From: Vibrio sp. qd031
GTDB lineage: Bacteria > Pseudomonadota > Gammaproteobacteria > Enterobacterales > Vibrionaceae
DNA length: 64,000 nt
Direction: 5' to 3'
Assembly (NCBI RefSeq): GCF_002100145.1
Contig: NZ_JXQD01000001.1
Span: 145,737-209,736 of the forward strand
A program made the position numbers and the translations under genes. Below are positions 26,773 to 35,566 of this stretch, piece by piece. Below the pieces are notes generated by a model. The model was not told where the DNA came from. It saw only the letters and a program-made list of their open reading frames with translations, and ran no database searches. The first letter of the stretch is position 1. Each line of letters begins with the position of its first letter.

Positions 26773-28152
26773 ATGCGATGGTTGGGGTTTGTCTTTCTAG
26801 GCGATCAACCTAGCAGCATTCAATTGAGCAATGTTTCTTTTATAACTAAAGAGATTGAACGCTCCGCACCAAATTTACCCGCGCCGACGCCATCGGTATT
26901 GAACAGCGATGTGTTCTCTATTTTTAGTGATAGCTTAGATGAAGACAAGTTTGTTTCTCTATGGAATGAAAACTGGTGGAACGCCCCATTTTATTCTCAA
27001 GACGAAGTCGATGGGAACGCTTATGCGCGATACGAAATTCAAGGAGCTGGTGCTGCGGGTGGCGTAGTTGGCATACAGTTTGGGATTGAATACGGCAGTG
27101 TTGATGTGTCTGAACATAACACTTGGAACATTGATCTTTATCTGGAACCAGGAATTAGTCAGGTTGTCTTACAGTTGGTCACTACCGATGGCTCAGCGAG
27201 TTATACAGTGAGCAACCTACCTGCTGAACAGTGGGTAAGTATGTCAATTCCCTTTGCCGATATGTCCCTTAATGGCGAAAGTACGCTAAATACGGCGCAG
27301 ATGCAGATGGCTGGCATTCAGTTATACGGGGAGGCTGGACGTTCTATATTTGTCGATAATTTTTATTTCTCAGGGCAGTCATCAAAATACGCTATTGAGG
27401 TTGAAGTTGTGGATAGTGTAGGGCAACCCATTAGCAATGCAGAAGTCAGTGTTGGCGTAGATGGAGAGTACGATGAAGCCAATACGAGCATTACGGATTC
27501 TTCAGGCGTGGCTACGCTGATGTTGGTAGAAGGTAAGCAAAAAATTAAAGGAATGGCTCAAGGTTACGGCATTAATCAAGCGAGTACCATAGTGACGGCA
27601 GGTTCTAATCTGCTCACACTAGAGCTTACCGCACTTAGTACAGGGCCTACCGCTGCTGCACCGTCACCAATTGTAGACAGTGATGATGTGATCTCCTTGT
27701 ACAGTGATGCGCTTACCAGTGACCATTGGATCACCTATTGGTCCGATAATTGGTGGAATGCTCCGACGCATGAAGATATTCAAATTGAAGGTAACAATAC
27801 CGCCAAGTTCACCATCACCCCAGATGGTGTGGCTGGCGGTGTCACCGGTATTCAATATGGTATTTCCCAGGTAGTTGATGCCTCTGCGATGACAGGGTTA
27901 AGATTCGACTTTTACGCCACGGCCGGTGTGACACGAGCTCAGTTCCAACTGCTCTCTACAAGTGGCCCGCTTATTTATACGATTGACAATATCGCGACTG
28001 GAGAGTGGGTGAGTGTTGAACTTGACTTTGACTTGTCTGATACCCCTAGTGCGGTGTCTGGTTTTAATAAAAGCACCATGACTCAACTAGGTATGGCGTT
28101 GTGGGGAAGCAGTAGTGATAGCGTTTACTTAGATAATATTTACTTCTACTAA
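26773..28152 (+). pseudogene. Truncated secreted polysaccharide-binding protein (glucanase C-terminal half)
   Basis: 459 codons with no signal peptide and no catalytic domain. The first 20 residues (FVFLGDQPSSIQLSNVSF) look like the end of a beta-sandwich carbohydrate-binding module. Two homologous modules follow, at about 45-200 and 305-459 (shared landmarks VFSIFSDSL/VISLYSDAL, ENWWNAP/DNWWNAP, GGVVGIQFGI/GGVTGIQYGI, VDNFYF/LDNIYFY), separated by a carboxypeptidase-regulatory-like or Ig-like linker (YAIEVEVVDSVGQPISNAEVSV). Such modules occur at the C-terminus of secreted GH16-type laminarinases. An in-frame stop lies just upstream at 26761 and no ribosome site precedes ATG 26773. Likely non-functional; the catalytic family is inferred. 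Confidence 0.72.
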
Positions 28153-28168
28153 GCGTTTATTTCTAAAC

Positions 28169-28199
28169 AAAGCGGCCACAATATAGTGGCCGCTTTTGC
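28169..28199 (+). terminator. Rho-independent terminator of the truncated glucanase gene
   Basis: The stem AAAGCGGCCAC/GTGGCCGCTTT with a short loop is followed by TTTT. It lies 17 bp after the stop. Confidence 0.85.
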
Positions 28200-28344
28200 T
28201 TTCTAAGCGTAATAAAAATAAAGTGGTGTTGGCTGTTAAAAATCATCATCTATATTCCACCCATAGCTGAAGACATACTTGTATAAGCAAACTCTAGTGT
28301 TAGTCTATGCTACGTAATATTGATGGGTAGAATGAAGGAAAGCT

Positions 28345-28713
28345 ATGATTTTAGGGATAAACCATGTTCAGTTAACCATGCCGTTTGGTGAAGAACCTAC
28401 AGCGCGCCAGTTCTACGGTGAATTACTTGGCTTAACCGAGTTGCAAAAACCAGAGCACTTGAAGGCAAATGGTGGGGTTTGGTTTAGTATTGGTGATCTT
28501 CAGCTTCACTTAGGCTGTGAAGCGCTATCAAATCGACAAATTTCCAAAGCTCATGTCGCCTTAAATGTAACTAGTGCTGAGCATTGGAGAATGGCATTTA
28601 CTCAACATTCAGTCCCTATTTTTGAAAATGCCCAAATTGAAGGGTACAAGCGGTTTGATATACGTGATCCGTTTGGCAACCGCATTGAAATTATGGAACG
28701 AGTGACCAACTAG
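28345..28713 (+). CDS. VOC/glyoxalase family protein
   Basis: 122 residues, a single vicinal-oxygen-chelate module: INHVQLTMPFGEEPTARQFYGELLGLTEL at the start, VWFSIGDLQLHLGCE in the middle, and the closing RFDIRDPFGNRIEIMERV. Histidines and Glu at family metal positions (H6, H54-type, E117) are visible, so it can bind a divalent metal. The substrate is open: glyoxalase, fosfomycin-resistance-like or dioxygenase-like proteins share the fold. The GNAT gene follows 41 bp downstream and may be cotranscribed. Confidence 0.88.
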   Translation: MILGINHVQLTMPFGEEPTARQFYGELLGLTELQKPEHLKANGGVWFSIGDLQLHLGCEALSNRQISKAHVALNVTSAEHWRMAFTQHSVPIFENAQIEGYKRFDIRDPFGNRIEIMERVTN

Positions 28714-28754
28714 CGATTGCTGTGCCATTTTAAATGGCGAGAATGGGGTAAACG

Positions 28755-29231
28755 ATGACCGATATTTTACTGAACTATCCTAAGTTCAATTCAACACTAA
28801 TGAAGCAAGTTGAGTCACTACTTAGCGCTGAGTGGACAGATTTTAGCTTTACAGGCTACCACGGGGATCTACCCGCGCCCATAGCCGCAACGATTGGAAT
28901 AGGATCGAGTGATTCTCACGTACAACAACTTGTTGCCGGACTTGCGTATACCTTCTTCAAAGCGCCCAATGATGATCACGACGTCGTTTGGGTAAACGCA
29001 TTAGCGGTCGATGCTGCCTATCGCGGGCAAGGCGTTGCGAGTCAACTGATTCAACAAGCCATTATAAACGTTGCCTCAAACCCCAAGCAGTACCCCCAAT
29101 CTCACCTCTATGTCTACACGGATGTTCCAAGACTGTATGCCAATATTGGTTTTTCCAAAGTAGATGCCGATGTGCAAGAGGGACATCAAGTGATGGCGTA
29201 CTTGCTGCCACCAGCAGAACACACACAGTGA
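28755..29231 (+). CDS. GNAT family N-acetyltransferase
   Basis: 158 residues. The acetyl-CoA binding signature is present at about 80-105 (VNALAVDAAYRGQGVASQLIQQA), followed by the last strand pair (LYVYTDVPRLYANIGFSKVDAD). The N-terminal region lacks a recognisable substrate signature. GGGGTAAACG is just upstream of the ATG as ribosome site. It is probably a small-molecule acetyltransferase. Confidence 0.88.
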   Translation: MTDILLNYPKFNSTLMKQVESLLSAEWTDFSFTGYHGDLPAPIAATIGIGSSDSHVQQLVAGLAYTFFKAPNDDHDVVWVNALAVDAAYRGQGVASQLIQQAIINVASNPKQYPQSHLYVYTDVPRLYANIGFSKVDADVQEGHQVMAYLLPPAEHTQ

Positions 29232-29251
29232 ACGGTTACTTGGAGATGTTG

Positions 29252-29890
29252 CTAAGGCTTTGACAATGCCTCGTATTTTTCACGAAGCGGGTTAAGGCGC
29301 ACTTTTCCTTGGGTTGTCGCGTAAGGCCACAGCAGCATAATAATTTTACTGATCCCTCTATACACCTCTAATTCAGTTAGAGGTTGGTTGACTGAGTTGG
29401 CCATAAGATAACTGGTCCAAAAAGAGCCAACCACCCGCATTAATTCGACTAAATCATCAATGTCGTGATCATCAATCTCGATGATGCCATCTTTATTGAG
29501 TTTAGACACCGCCATCTTGGCTCTATCTGTTAATAGGCCATGGGCCGCTAAGTATTGGTGATGTAAGGTTTCGTCACGCAATAGAATCCCCGGCATACTG
29601 GAGTGAAAAAATCGAAATTGCCATAAACTCTCAAACACGTCGTCGCAGTATTGTTGTAGAAACACCTCAGCGTTGTCGTTAACCGCCTCTAACTGAAAAG
29701 AGCTGCGCATGTGGTCTATGTATTTTCCAAAAATGGACTGGATGATGTCCTGCTTGTTTCGAAAATGGTAATACAGGTTCCCAGGACTAATCCCGATATA
29801 AGCAGCAATGTGGTTGGTGGTTATGTCTCTTTCACCCTGTTCATTAAATAGCTTTAAGCTTTCTACAACAATTCTATCTTTCGTATTCAT
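29252..29890 (-). CDS. TetR family transcriptional regulator
   Basis: 212 residues. Helix-turn-helix at about 5-50 (RIVVESLKLFNEQGERDITTNHIAAYIGISPGNLYYHFRNKQDI), and a helical effector domain with the unusual WQFRFFHSSMPGILLRDE seen in a subgroup of fatty-acid/stress-related TetR proteins. Divergent from the hupE-hyp operon with 382 bp between, so it may or may not control it; no palindrome like that of the first tetR was found in between. Confidence 0.9.
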   Translation of the reverse strand: MNTKDRIVVESLKLFNEQGERDITTNHIAAYIGISPGNLYYHFRNKQDIIQSIFGKYIDHMRSSFQLEAVNDNAEVFLQQYCDDVFESLWQFRFFHSSMPGILLRDETLHHQYLAAHGLLTDRAKMAVSKLNKDGIIEIDDHDIDDLVELMRVVGSFWTSYLMANSVNQPLTELEVYRGISKIIMLLWPYATTQGKVRLNPLREKYEALSKP

Positions 29891-30272
29891 AATAGAAACT
29901 TACCTTACTTCCGTGCCGATACTTCTAGGTCTTTGCGTCTAGGTTGATAGTTATTTGTCGCTCATGACTTGCCAATAGTGACGTGTGGAGAGTGCCTTGT
30001 CGGGGTTTCACTGTACGACTGTTGCACAACTAAGGTGTTGACCTTTGTCGCAAAATCAATGGTTAACCCCAGACGTCTAGTCACTACACCAATGGATTTG
30101 CGAAGCCAATCACAACACAACGAATCCAAAAGAAGTAATTTTACGCCAATAGAGCAAATACTCTAGTTTTTATTAGGCTAACAATCTGAGCAACTCAGTG
30201 AGCACTGAGTAGGTTATTTGTATGGTGGTGGCTAATAAAATCAAGAATTTATAATTAGTATGGAAGATAATC
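29891..30272. other. Divergent region between tetR and hupE
   Basis: About 380 bp. A direct repeat TCTAGGT(C/T).. is visible at 29920-29945 (CTTCTAGGTCTTTGCGTCTAGGTTG). No NikR-type GTATGA/TCATAC pair or cobalamin riboswitch-like element was recognised. It should contain the hupE promoter. Confidence 0.4.
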
Positions 30273-30860
30273 ATGAAACGTTTTACCTCGACTGCATTAC
30301 TGGCTGCTTTAGCTGTTTCACCGGTTGCTAGTGCACACACTGCTAGTGACACACTGTTGCCATCTCTATGGGGGGGAATGATCCACCCACTGCTTGGGTT
30401 GGATCATCTATTGATCCTCGTCTCAATGGGGATGTTAGCTCACTTTCAAGCATCGTCGTCTAACAAAAAGTCGACTTCTCTGTACCTGACAAAACTTAGC
30501 GTGGTGTTATTCGCCATGGTCGCGGGTTTGTTTTTGGGTCATCAATTTGGTGTTTTTGCAATGATGGAAACCGTGATTGTTATGTCGCTGTTTGTCCCTG
30601 CAGCGGCACTGTTTTTACGCTACGAACAGACGTCAATCAGTTTATTACTCAGCGTTGTGGCACTTGCTGGTGTTGCCGTACATGGGTGGGCGCACGGAGT
30701 AGAACTTGCTGGCGCGTCAATCTGGGGATTTGGATTAGGCATGTTAGGTGGTTCTGCACTGGCCTTTGTTGTCGGATCGTACCTTGCGCGATTGCTTCCT
30801 AAAACCTTTGTAGCTCTAGCGGTGAGCGGCTCAGGTTTATTGATTTTGCTTGCGGCATAG
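30273..30860 (+). CDS. hupE: HupE/UreJ family nickel/metal permease
   Basis: 195 residues: signal-like N-terminus (MKRFTSTALLAALAVSPVASAHT), followed by six hydrophobic helices. The conserved HPLLGLDHLLILVSMG motif (with the first His pair) is intact, and a second His motif GVAVHGWAHGVELAG lies in the middle; these are the metal ligands of HupE/UreJ carriers. Family members transport Ni2+ or sometimes Co2+ into cells for hydrogenase or urease maturation. It is the first gene of the hyp operon: the stop overlaps the region where hypB begins. Confidence 0.92.
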   Translation: MKRFTSTALLAALAVSPVASAHTASDTLLPSLWGGMIHPLLGLDHLLILVSMGMLAHFQASSSNKKSTSLYLTKLSVVLFAMVAGLFLGHQFGVFAMMETVIVMSLFVPAAALFLRYEQTSISLLLSVVALAGVAVHGWAHGVELAGASIWGFGLGMLGGSALAFVVGSYLARLLPKTFVALAVSGSGLLILLAA

Positions 30861-30871
30861 TGAGAAGAGTG

Positions 30872-31555
30872 ATGAAACCATATAAAGTGATGGAAATAAA
30901 AGAAAGTGTGTTTGAAAACAATGTAGAGCAAGCGGACCTGTTGCGAGCGTCTTTAAAAGAAAAAGGCACGTTCTTGCTCAACCTTATGTCGTCACCGGGC
31001 TCAGGCAAAACCACAACCTTGGTCAACACCTTGTCACGCCTCCCAAGTGCATTGAATGTGGCAGTGATGGAAGCGGATATCGACTCGGACGTTGATGCAG
31101 CAACCATTGCAGAGCAGGGCGTCAAAGTGATCCAGCTTCACACAGGTGGAATGTGTCATTTGGACGCAGATATGACCAAACAAGGTCTAGAAGGACTTGA
31201 TGCCGACGGTTTAGATTTGGTGTTTTTAGAAAACGTAGGCAACCTTGTTTGCCCAGCAGAGTTCGATACTGGCGCGGTAAAAAACGCCATGATCCTTAGT
31301 GTACCTGAAGGGGACGACAAACCTCTTAAGTACCCTCTGATGTTCTCTATTTGTGATGTGCTGCTGATCAACAAAATAGACACCATAGGCGTGTTCGATT
31401 TTGATGTTGAGGCGGTTATCGCTCGCGCTAAAGCCCTTAATCCCGACATTACTGTGATCCCCATGTCTGCAAGAACGGGCGAGGGCGTTGCTGATTGGGT
31501 TGGGTGGCTCGAAAGCAATGTCGCAGAGTGGAAAAATAACCAAGGAGTGCAATGA
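30872..31555 (+). CDS. hypB: HypB-type nickel-insertion GTPase
   Basis: 227 residues from ATG 30872 (a GTG at 30860 overlapping hupE is possible). P-loop GSPGSGKTT (about 38-46), MEADIDSDVDA switch region, nickel-binding GGMCHLDADM, the ENVGNLVCPAEFDTG motif, and NKID plus MSARTGEGV for guanine recognition are all present. HypB hydrolyses GTP to deliver nickel with HypA to a client enzyme. It lacks the N-terminal Cys-x-x-Cys and histidine-rich metal-storage segments, so it is the minimal form. No hydrogenase subunit or urease gene is nearby. Ends with overlap to the oxidoreductase (ATGATG over TGA). Confidence 0.93.
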   Translation: MKPYKVMEIKESVFENNVEQADLLRASLKEKGTFLLNLMSSPGSGKTTTLVNTLSRLPSALNVAVMEADIDSDVDAATIAEQGVKVIQLHTGGMCHLDADMTKQGLEGLDADGLDLVFLENVGNLVCPAEFDTGAVKNAMILSVPEGDDKPLKYPLMFSICDVLLINKIDTIGVFDFDVEAVIARAKALNPDITVIPMSARTGEGVADWVGWLESNVAEWKNNQGVQ

Positions 31556-34260
31556 TGCAACACACTCCAGTAAAACAACAAGTGATCGCTTATGCCAATA
31601 AAATCAGCATGGTGAAAGCGGGGTCAAAGAATGCGATCACTCCTCAAGACCCAGAGTATCGCATCTTTGCGCCAGTCATGAGCGACGAAATGGCCGAAGT
31701 TGGATTGTGCCTAGAGCTTAAAGAGCCTCTCAATGCTAAACAGGTGGCAAAACGTTGTGGCAAGTCGGTGGAAGAAACCGAAGCTCTGCTTTGGGAGCTT
31801 GCCGTGGTGGGCGCTGCGTTTGTGAATAACGTAGACGGTGTCGATGTCTATTGGCATGACGTGTGGGTTCCTGGCCACATGGAAATGGTCGTTAACAACA
31901 AACAACTGATCGATCAATACCCTGAGTTGGGGGTAGCGTTTGATGATTTTGGTAAAAAGCGCGGACCGATGGCAGCAGGTAACGTGCCTGTCGGCAGTGG
32001 ACCGATGCGTGTGATCCCAATAGAAACTGCCATTGACGGTGATACGCGAAGCGCCTCATACGAAGAAGTATCAAAGTACCTCGACGATAATGAGGTGTTT
32101 TCCCTATCGGACTGCGCATGCAGAGCGTCGCGAGAAGCGATGGGTGAAGGCTGTGGCCACATCAAAGATGATATCTGCATACAAATGGGACATGCCGCGG
32201 AGTATTACATCCGAACAGGACGCGGAAAATCGATCACTCGTGAAGAAGCTAAACAGGTGATCCGCAAGGCCGAAGACAATGGCTTGATGCACCAGATCCC
32301 AAACTTCGATGGGTCGGGAGAGACTCACGCCATCTGTAACTGTTGTGGTTGCGGCTGTTTTGCGCTGCGATTGGCAGAGCAGTGGCAAAACCCCGATATG
32401 ATCCGCTCAAACTATGTGGTCAAAATTGACGAAAGCAAATGTGTAGCGTGTGGCGAATGCGTGGAGCACTGTCCAACAAATGCCATTCGACTTGGGCAAA
32501 AGCTATGCGCCGTGAATAAACCCAAAGTCGAGCCTCGAGAGTTGCCTTATACCAACGAGTGGGGCGAAGACAAATATAATCCTGACTATCGCATTAATCG
32601 CCAGGTAGCTGCCAATGAAGGCTCTGCGCCATGTAAGGCCAGTTGCCCGGCTCACATTGGCATACAAGGTTATATCAAACTCGCGGCGCAAGGGCGCTAT
32701 AGCGAAGCCTTAGAGCTGATAAAGAAAGAAAATCCACTTCCAGCCGTATGTGGCCGAATTTGCCCGAAAAACTGCGAATCAGAATGTACCCGAGGAGACA
32801 TTGATGATCCTGTTGCTATTGACGACATCAAGAAATTTGTCGCCCAGCAAGATATGTCAGCTGATGGGCGCTATGTTCCAACCAAGCGTCATGATTACTC
32901 AGACAAAAAGATTGCGGTGATCGGAAGTGGCCCAGCGGGTATTTCGTGTGCGTATTTTCTGGCGGTTGAAGGTTACAGTGTCACTGTGTTTGAACGCCAG
33001 CCTGTGCTAGGCGGCATGCTGACGTTAGGCATCCCATCCTACCGCTTGGAAAAAGAGGTGATCAACGCAGAAATAGACGTATTGCGTCAGTTGGGCGTGA
33101 CCTTTAAAACCGATATAGATGTTGGCAATGATGTCACTTTAGCAGAGCTGAGAGAGCAAGGCTTTGCAGCGTTTTATCTTGCTATTGGCGCGCAAAAGGG
33201 CAAACAACTTACTATTGAAGGAAGCGAGGCCAACGGTGTACAAACTGGCGTTGAGTTTTTACGAGAGATCAATCTAGGGAATGCCCACAATCTTGGTAAA
33301 AACGTGGTGGTCATAGGGGGCGGGAACGTCGCTATTGATGTTGCTCGAACAGCGGTTCGCTGCGATGTCTCAAGTGTCACCTTGTTTAGTTTGGAAAGTC
33401 GCGACGAGATGCCCGCTCACTTTGAGGAAGTTCAAGAAGCGTTGGATGAAAGTATTGCCATCGAAAACGGATGGGGGCCTAGCAAAGTGCTGGTTGAAGA
33501 CGGCAACGTGGTTGGGCTAGAACTGGTGAAGTGTGAAGCTGTTGTGGATGAAAACGGACATTTTGCTCCACGTTTTAATACCGAGAATCGAAAAACCGTT
33601 GCCGCAGACCAAATCTTAATCTCCGTAGGACAGGCGATAGATTGGGGACCGCTATTAGACAACAGCCGCGTTGAAGTGCGCACAAATCAGTGTGCGATAG
33701 CCAACGAGCTAACGTTTCAAACCGATCAACCGGATGTGTTTGTTGGCGGCGACGCACTGACTGGGCCACGGTTTGCTATAGACGCAATCGCTCAAGGCAA
33801 AGAGGGGGCGATTTCGATCCACCGTTTTGTGCAACATGGGCAAAGTTTAGAACTTGGTCGACTGCGCAGAGCCTATTCCTCGTTCGACAAGAATAACGTT
33901 GAGCTAGGTGGCTATGACAATACCCCACGCCAAACCACAAAGCACGTCGACGGCGCTAAATCCAAAACGACCTTTAGAGATCTAAGGGGCTATTTGACTG
34001 AACAACAAGTTCAGATTGAAGCAAATCGATGTTTGGATTGCGGAGTGGTCAAAGCCGATGACTTTATGTGTGTTGGCTGCGGAGCGTGTACAACTCGCTG
34101 TAAGTTTGGCGCTATTTCACTCGAAAGAGTCTTTGACGCCCAAGGCAGTGAATTGCGTGATGCTCGCAAAAAAATCATCAAATACGCAGTCAAACGCAAA
34201 GTAAAAGTCACACTTAATAAACCCATTAAAAAGATTAAATCATTGATCCCTATGAGGTAA
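31552..34260 (+). CDS. Large Fe-S/FAD oxidoreductase fused to GltD-like module (902 aa), between hypB and hypA
   Basis: Domains in order: N-terminal helical/winged region (1-180); a cysteine-rich segment (DCACRAS 187-193, CNCCGCGC about 262-269); 4Fe-4S ferredoxin motif CVACGECVEHCP (297-308); a GltD-like N-terminal helical Fe-S domain (CKASCPAHIGIQGYI 361-375 and VCGRICPKNCESEC 399-412); FAD Rossmann fold (IAVIGSGPAG 454-463); NAD(P)H Rossmann fold (VVVIGGGNVAIDVARTA about 585); and a C-terminal ferredoxin-like pair (CLDCG and CVGCGACTTRC, about 825-860). It overlaps hypB by 4 bp, with AAGGAG before the start. Such proteins shuttle electrons from NAD(P)H to Fe-S clusters. Its client enzyme is unknown; the position between two nickel chaperones is unusual. 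Confidence 0.88.
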   Translation: MMQHTPVKQQVIAYANKISMVKAGSKNAITPQDPEYRIFAPVMSDEMAEVGLCLELKEPLNAKQVAKRCGKSVEETEALLWELAVVGAAFVNNVDGVDVYWHDVWVPGHMEMVVNNKQLIDQYPELGVAFDDFGKKRGPMAAGNVPVGSGPMRVIPIETAIDGDTRSASYEEVSKYLDDNEVFSLSDCACRASREAMGEGCGHIKDDICIQMGHAAEYYIRTGRGKSITREEAKQVIRKAEDNGLMHQIPNFDGSGETHAICNCCGCGCFALRLAEQWQNPDMIRSNYVVKIDESKCVACGECVEHCPTNAIRLGQKLCAVNKPKVEPRELPYTNEWGEDKYNPDYRINRQVAANEGSAPCKASCPAHIGIQGYIKLAAQGRYSEALELIKKENPLPAVCGRICPKNCESECTRGDIDDPVAIDDIKKFVAQQDMSADGRYVPTKRHDYSDKKIAVIGSGPAGISCAYFLAVEGYSVTVFERQPVLGGMLTLGIPSYRLEKEVINAEIDVLRQLGVTFKTDIDVGNDVTLAELREQGFAAFYLAIGAQKGKQLTIEGSEANGVQTGVEFLREINLGNAHNLGKNVVVIGGGNVAIDVARTAVRCDVSSVTLFSLESRDEMPAHFEEVQEALDESIAIENGWGPSKVLVEDGNVVGLELVKCEAVVDENGHFAPRFNTENRKTVAADQILISVGQAIDWGPLLDNSRVEVRTNQCAIANELTFQTDQPDVFVGGDALTGPRFAIDAIAQGKEGAISIHRFVQHGQSLELGRLRRAYSSFDKNNVELGGYDNTPRQTTKHVDGAKSKTTFRDLRGYLTEQQVQIEANRCLDCGVVKADDFMCVGCGACTTRCKFGAISLERVFDAQGSELRDARKKIIKYAVKRKVKVTLNKPIKKIKSLIPMR

Positions 34261-34282
34261 ACGTTCCAGTCGTAATAATAAC

Positions 34283-34317
34283 TCAGGCTGCATTACTCGT
34301 GTTTCAGTGCAGCCTGA
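34283..34317 (+). other. Hairpin between oxidoreductase and hypA genes
   Basis: The perfect 10-bp arms TCAGGCTGCA and TGCAGCCTGA flank a 15-base loop. No T run follows, so it is an RNA processing or attenuation candidate rather than a strong terminator. The hypA ribosome site AAGGAGAG is about ten bases after it. Confidence 0.5.
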
Positions 34318-34332
34318 CGCTAAGGAGAGAGT

Positions 34333-34674
34333 ATGCACGAACTCGGAGTGGTCATTGAGGTGGTAAATACGGTGCAGCGGTTCGCTAAAAAGCACCAAGT
34401 TACTCATGTTGATACCATAGTCCTGCAAATCGGAGAGCTTTCTTCGATGATCCCAAAATACGTCGAAACCTGTTACCCCGCTGCAGTCGATGGGACATCG
34501 CTAGAAAAGACCAAGCTAGAGATAGAAATTATTGCCGCAATTGGGTTGTGTCATCACTGCGGTGAAAGCTTTGAGATACTAAAACATCGCTCAACCTGCC
34601 CGAGTTGTGAGCAGAACAAGTGGGGACTGTTGTCGGGAAAGGAGTTTATGGTCAAAGAGATCATTGCCCATTGA
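34333..34674 (+). CDS. hypA: HypA-type nickel metallochaperone
   Basis: 113 residues, starting MHELG: Met1-His2-Glu3 is the nickel-binding site of HypA. The zinc site is formed by two CxxC motifs, C73/C76 (CHHC) and C89/C92 (CPSC). HypA hands Ni to hydrogenase large subunits or, in some bacteria, to urease or other clients. It is 72 bp downstream of the oxidoreductase with its own AAGGAGAG. Together with hypB and hupE it makes a small nickel-delivery set; hypC, hypD, hypE and hypF are not in this window. Confidence 0.93.
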   Translation: MHELGVVIEVVNTVQRFAKKHQVTHVDTIVLQIGELSSMIPKYVETCYPAAVDGTSLEKTKLEIEIIAAIGLCHHCGESFEILKHRSTCPSCEQNKWGLLSGKEFMVKEIIAH

Positions 34675-34939
34675 TGATGTTACCTGTTTGCAATGCCCAC
34701 CTAGAGAATTTTGGCGGGTTTTGCCAAAGTAAAACTAGCAACGCCTCAATGTGTAACGAGATTAATCATTTGTTGAAATATTAGTTATTTACAATGTATG
34801 GTGAGTGACAAGTAATCAGATGTGAGTGAGTGCAAAATAGTTTACCGCTGAGATTGTTTGCTACTGATGAATAGGCTTCAACGGTCATACTGGTGCCTAA
34901 ACGTTTGGTCTAAAGGACTTAAGTTACTAGGGACATAAC
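34675..34939. other. Intergenic region after hypA
   Basis: No gene, hairpin or recognisable site was seen; it should hold the promoter of the next gene. Confidence 0.4.
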
Positions 34940-35497
34940 ATGATTAATTTTTTGAAGTCACGCAGTAACGGAAAAACCGTTTTACTGCTGTTTATCGCCG
35001 CCAACGGTATATATATCACCATGTTGGCCTATAGCATTCCAAAGGTGATGGCGTTTTCAGGTGGTTTGCCACTGTTCGATATGTCACCGATGGGTTACAG
35101 CTATAGTGATGCGATGGCGTTACTGGACCAACTTGGAGAGCAAGGGCGGCACTTGTACCTGACACTTCAGCTGGTGTTGGATCTGTTTTATCCAGCGCTA
35201 TTTGGGTTGTGTTACTTCTGCTTAACCCAATGGCTCATGACGGCTGGAAAGGTTAATCATCAATTTTGGCAGACCATCGCTAGGTTGCCTCTGTTTGTTT
35301 GCCTATTTGACTATTCTGAAAATATTGGCATTGGGATGATGCTGACGCAATACCCTTCCATTTCTGAATCATTAGTATCTGTGACAAGCTTTTTCACTCT
35401 AGTGAAAAGCCTCCTAACTATGACCTACTTTTTGGGTCTGATCGCTTTATTAATTTTTCTCGCTTATAAAGTGATAACCAAAAAAATGGCTAGTTAA
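34940..35497 (+). CDS. Inner-membrane protein of unknown function
   Basis: 185 residues with four hydrophobic helices (about 14-36, 70-95, 105-125 and 150-175). The start ATG has AGGGACAT upstream. Between helices the protein contains polar loops with no catalytic signature. It is not a family I recognise; the FDYSENIGIGMML stretch in the middle is the most conserved-looking part. The distance of 69 bp to the metzincin gene leaves cotranscription open. Confidence 0.75.
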   Translation: MINFLKSRSNGKTVLLLFIAANGIYITMLAYSIPKVMAFSGGLPLFDMSPMGYSYSDAMALLDQLGEQGRHLYLTLQLVLDLFYPALFGLCYFCLTQWLMTAGKVNHQFWQTIARLPLFVCLFDYSENIGIGMMLTQYPSISESLVSVTSFFTLVKSLLTMTYFLGLIALLIFLAYKVITKKMAS

Positions 35498-35566
35498 GAG
35501 CAAATAACGCATTTTGGTGCCACTACACATAGGCGGTTCCTTAAAACCAGAAATTATTAGGACACT

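Noticed and set aside
29969..30166. 65-codon open frame upstream of hupE
   Set aside because: Lies in a promoter region and has no family-like sequence or ribosome site.
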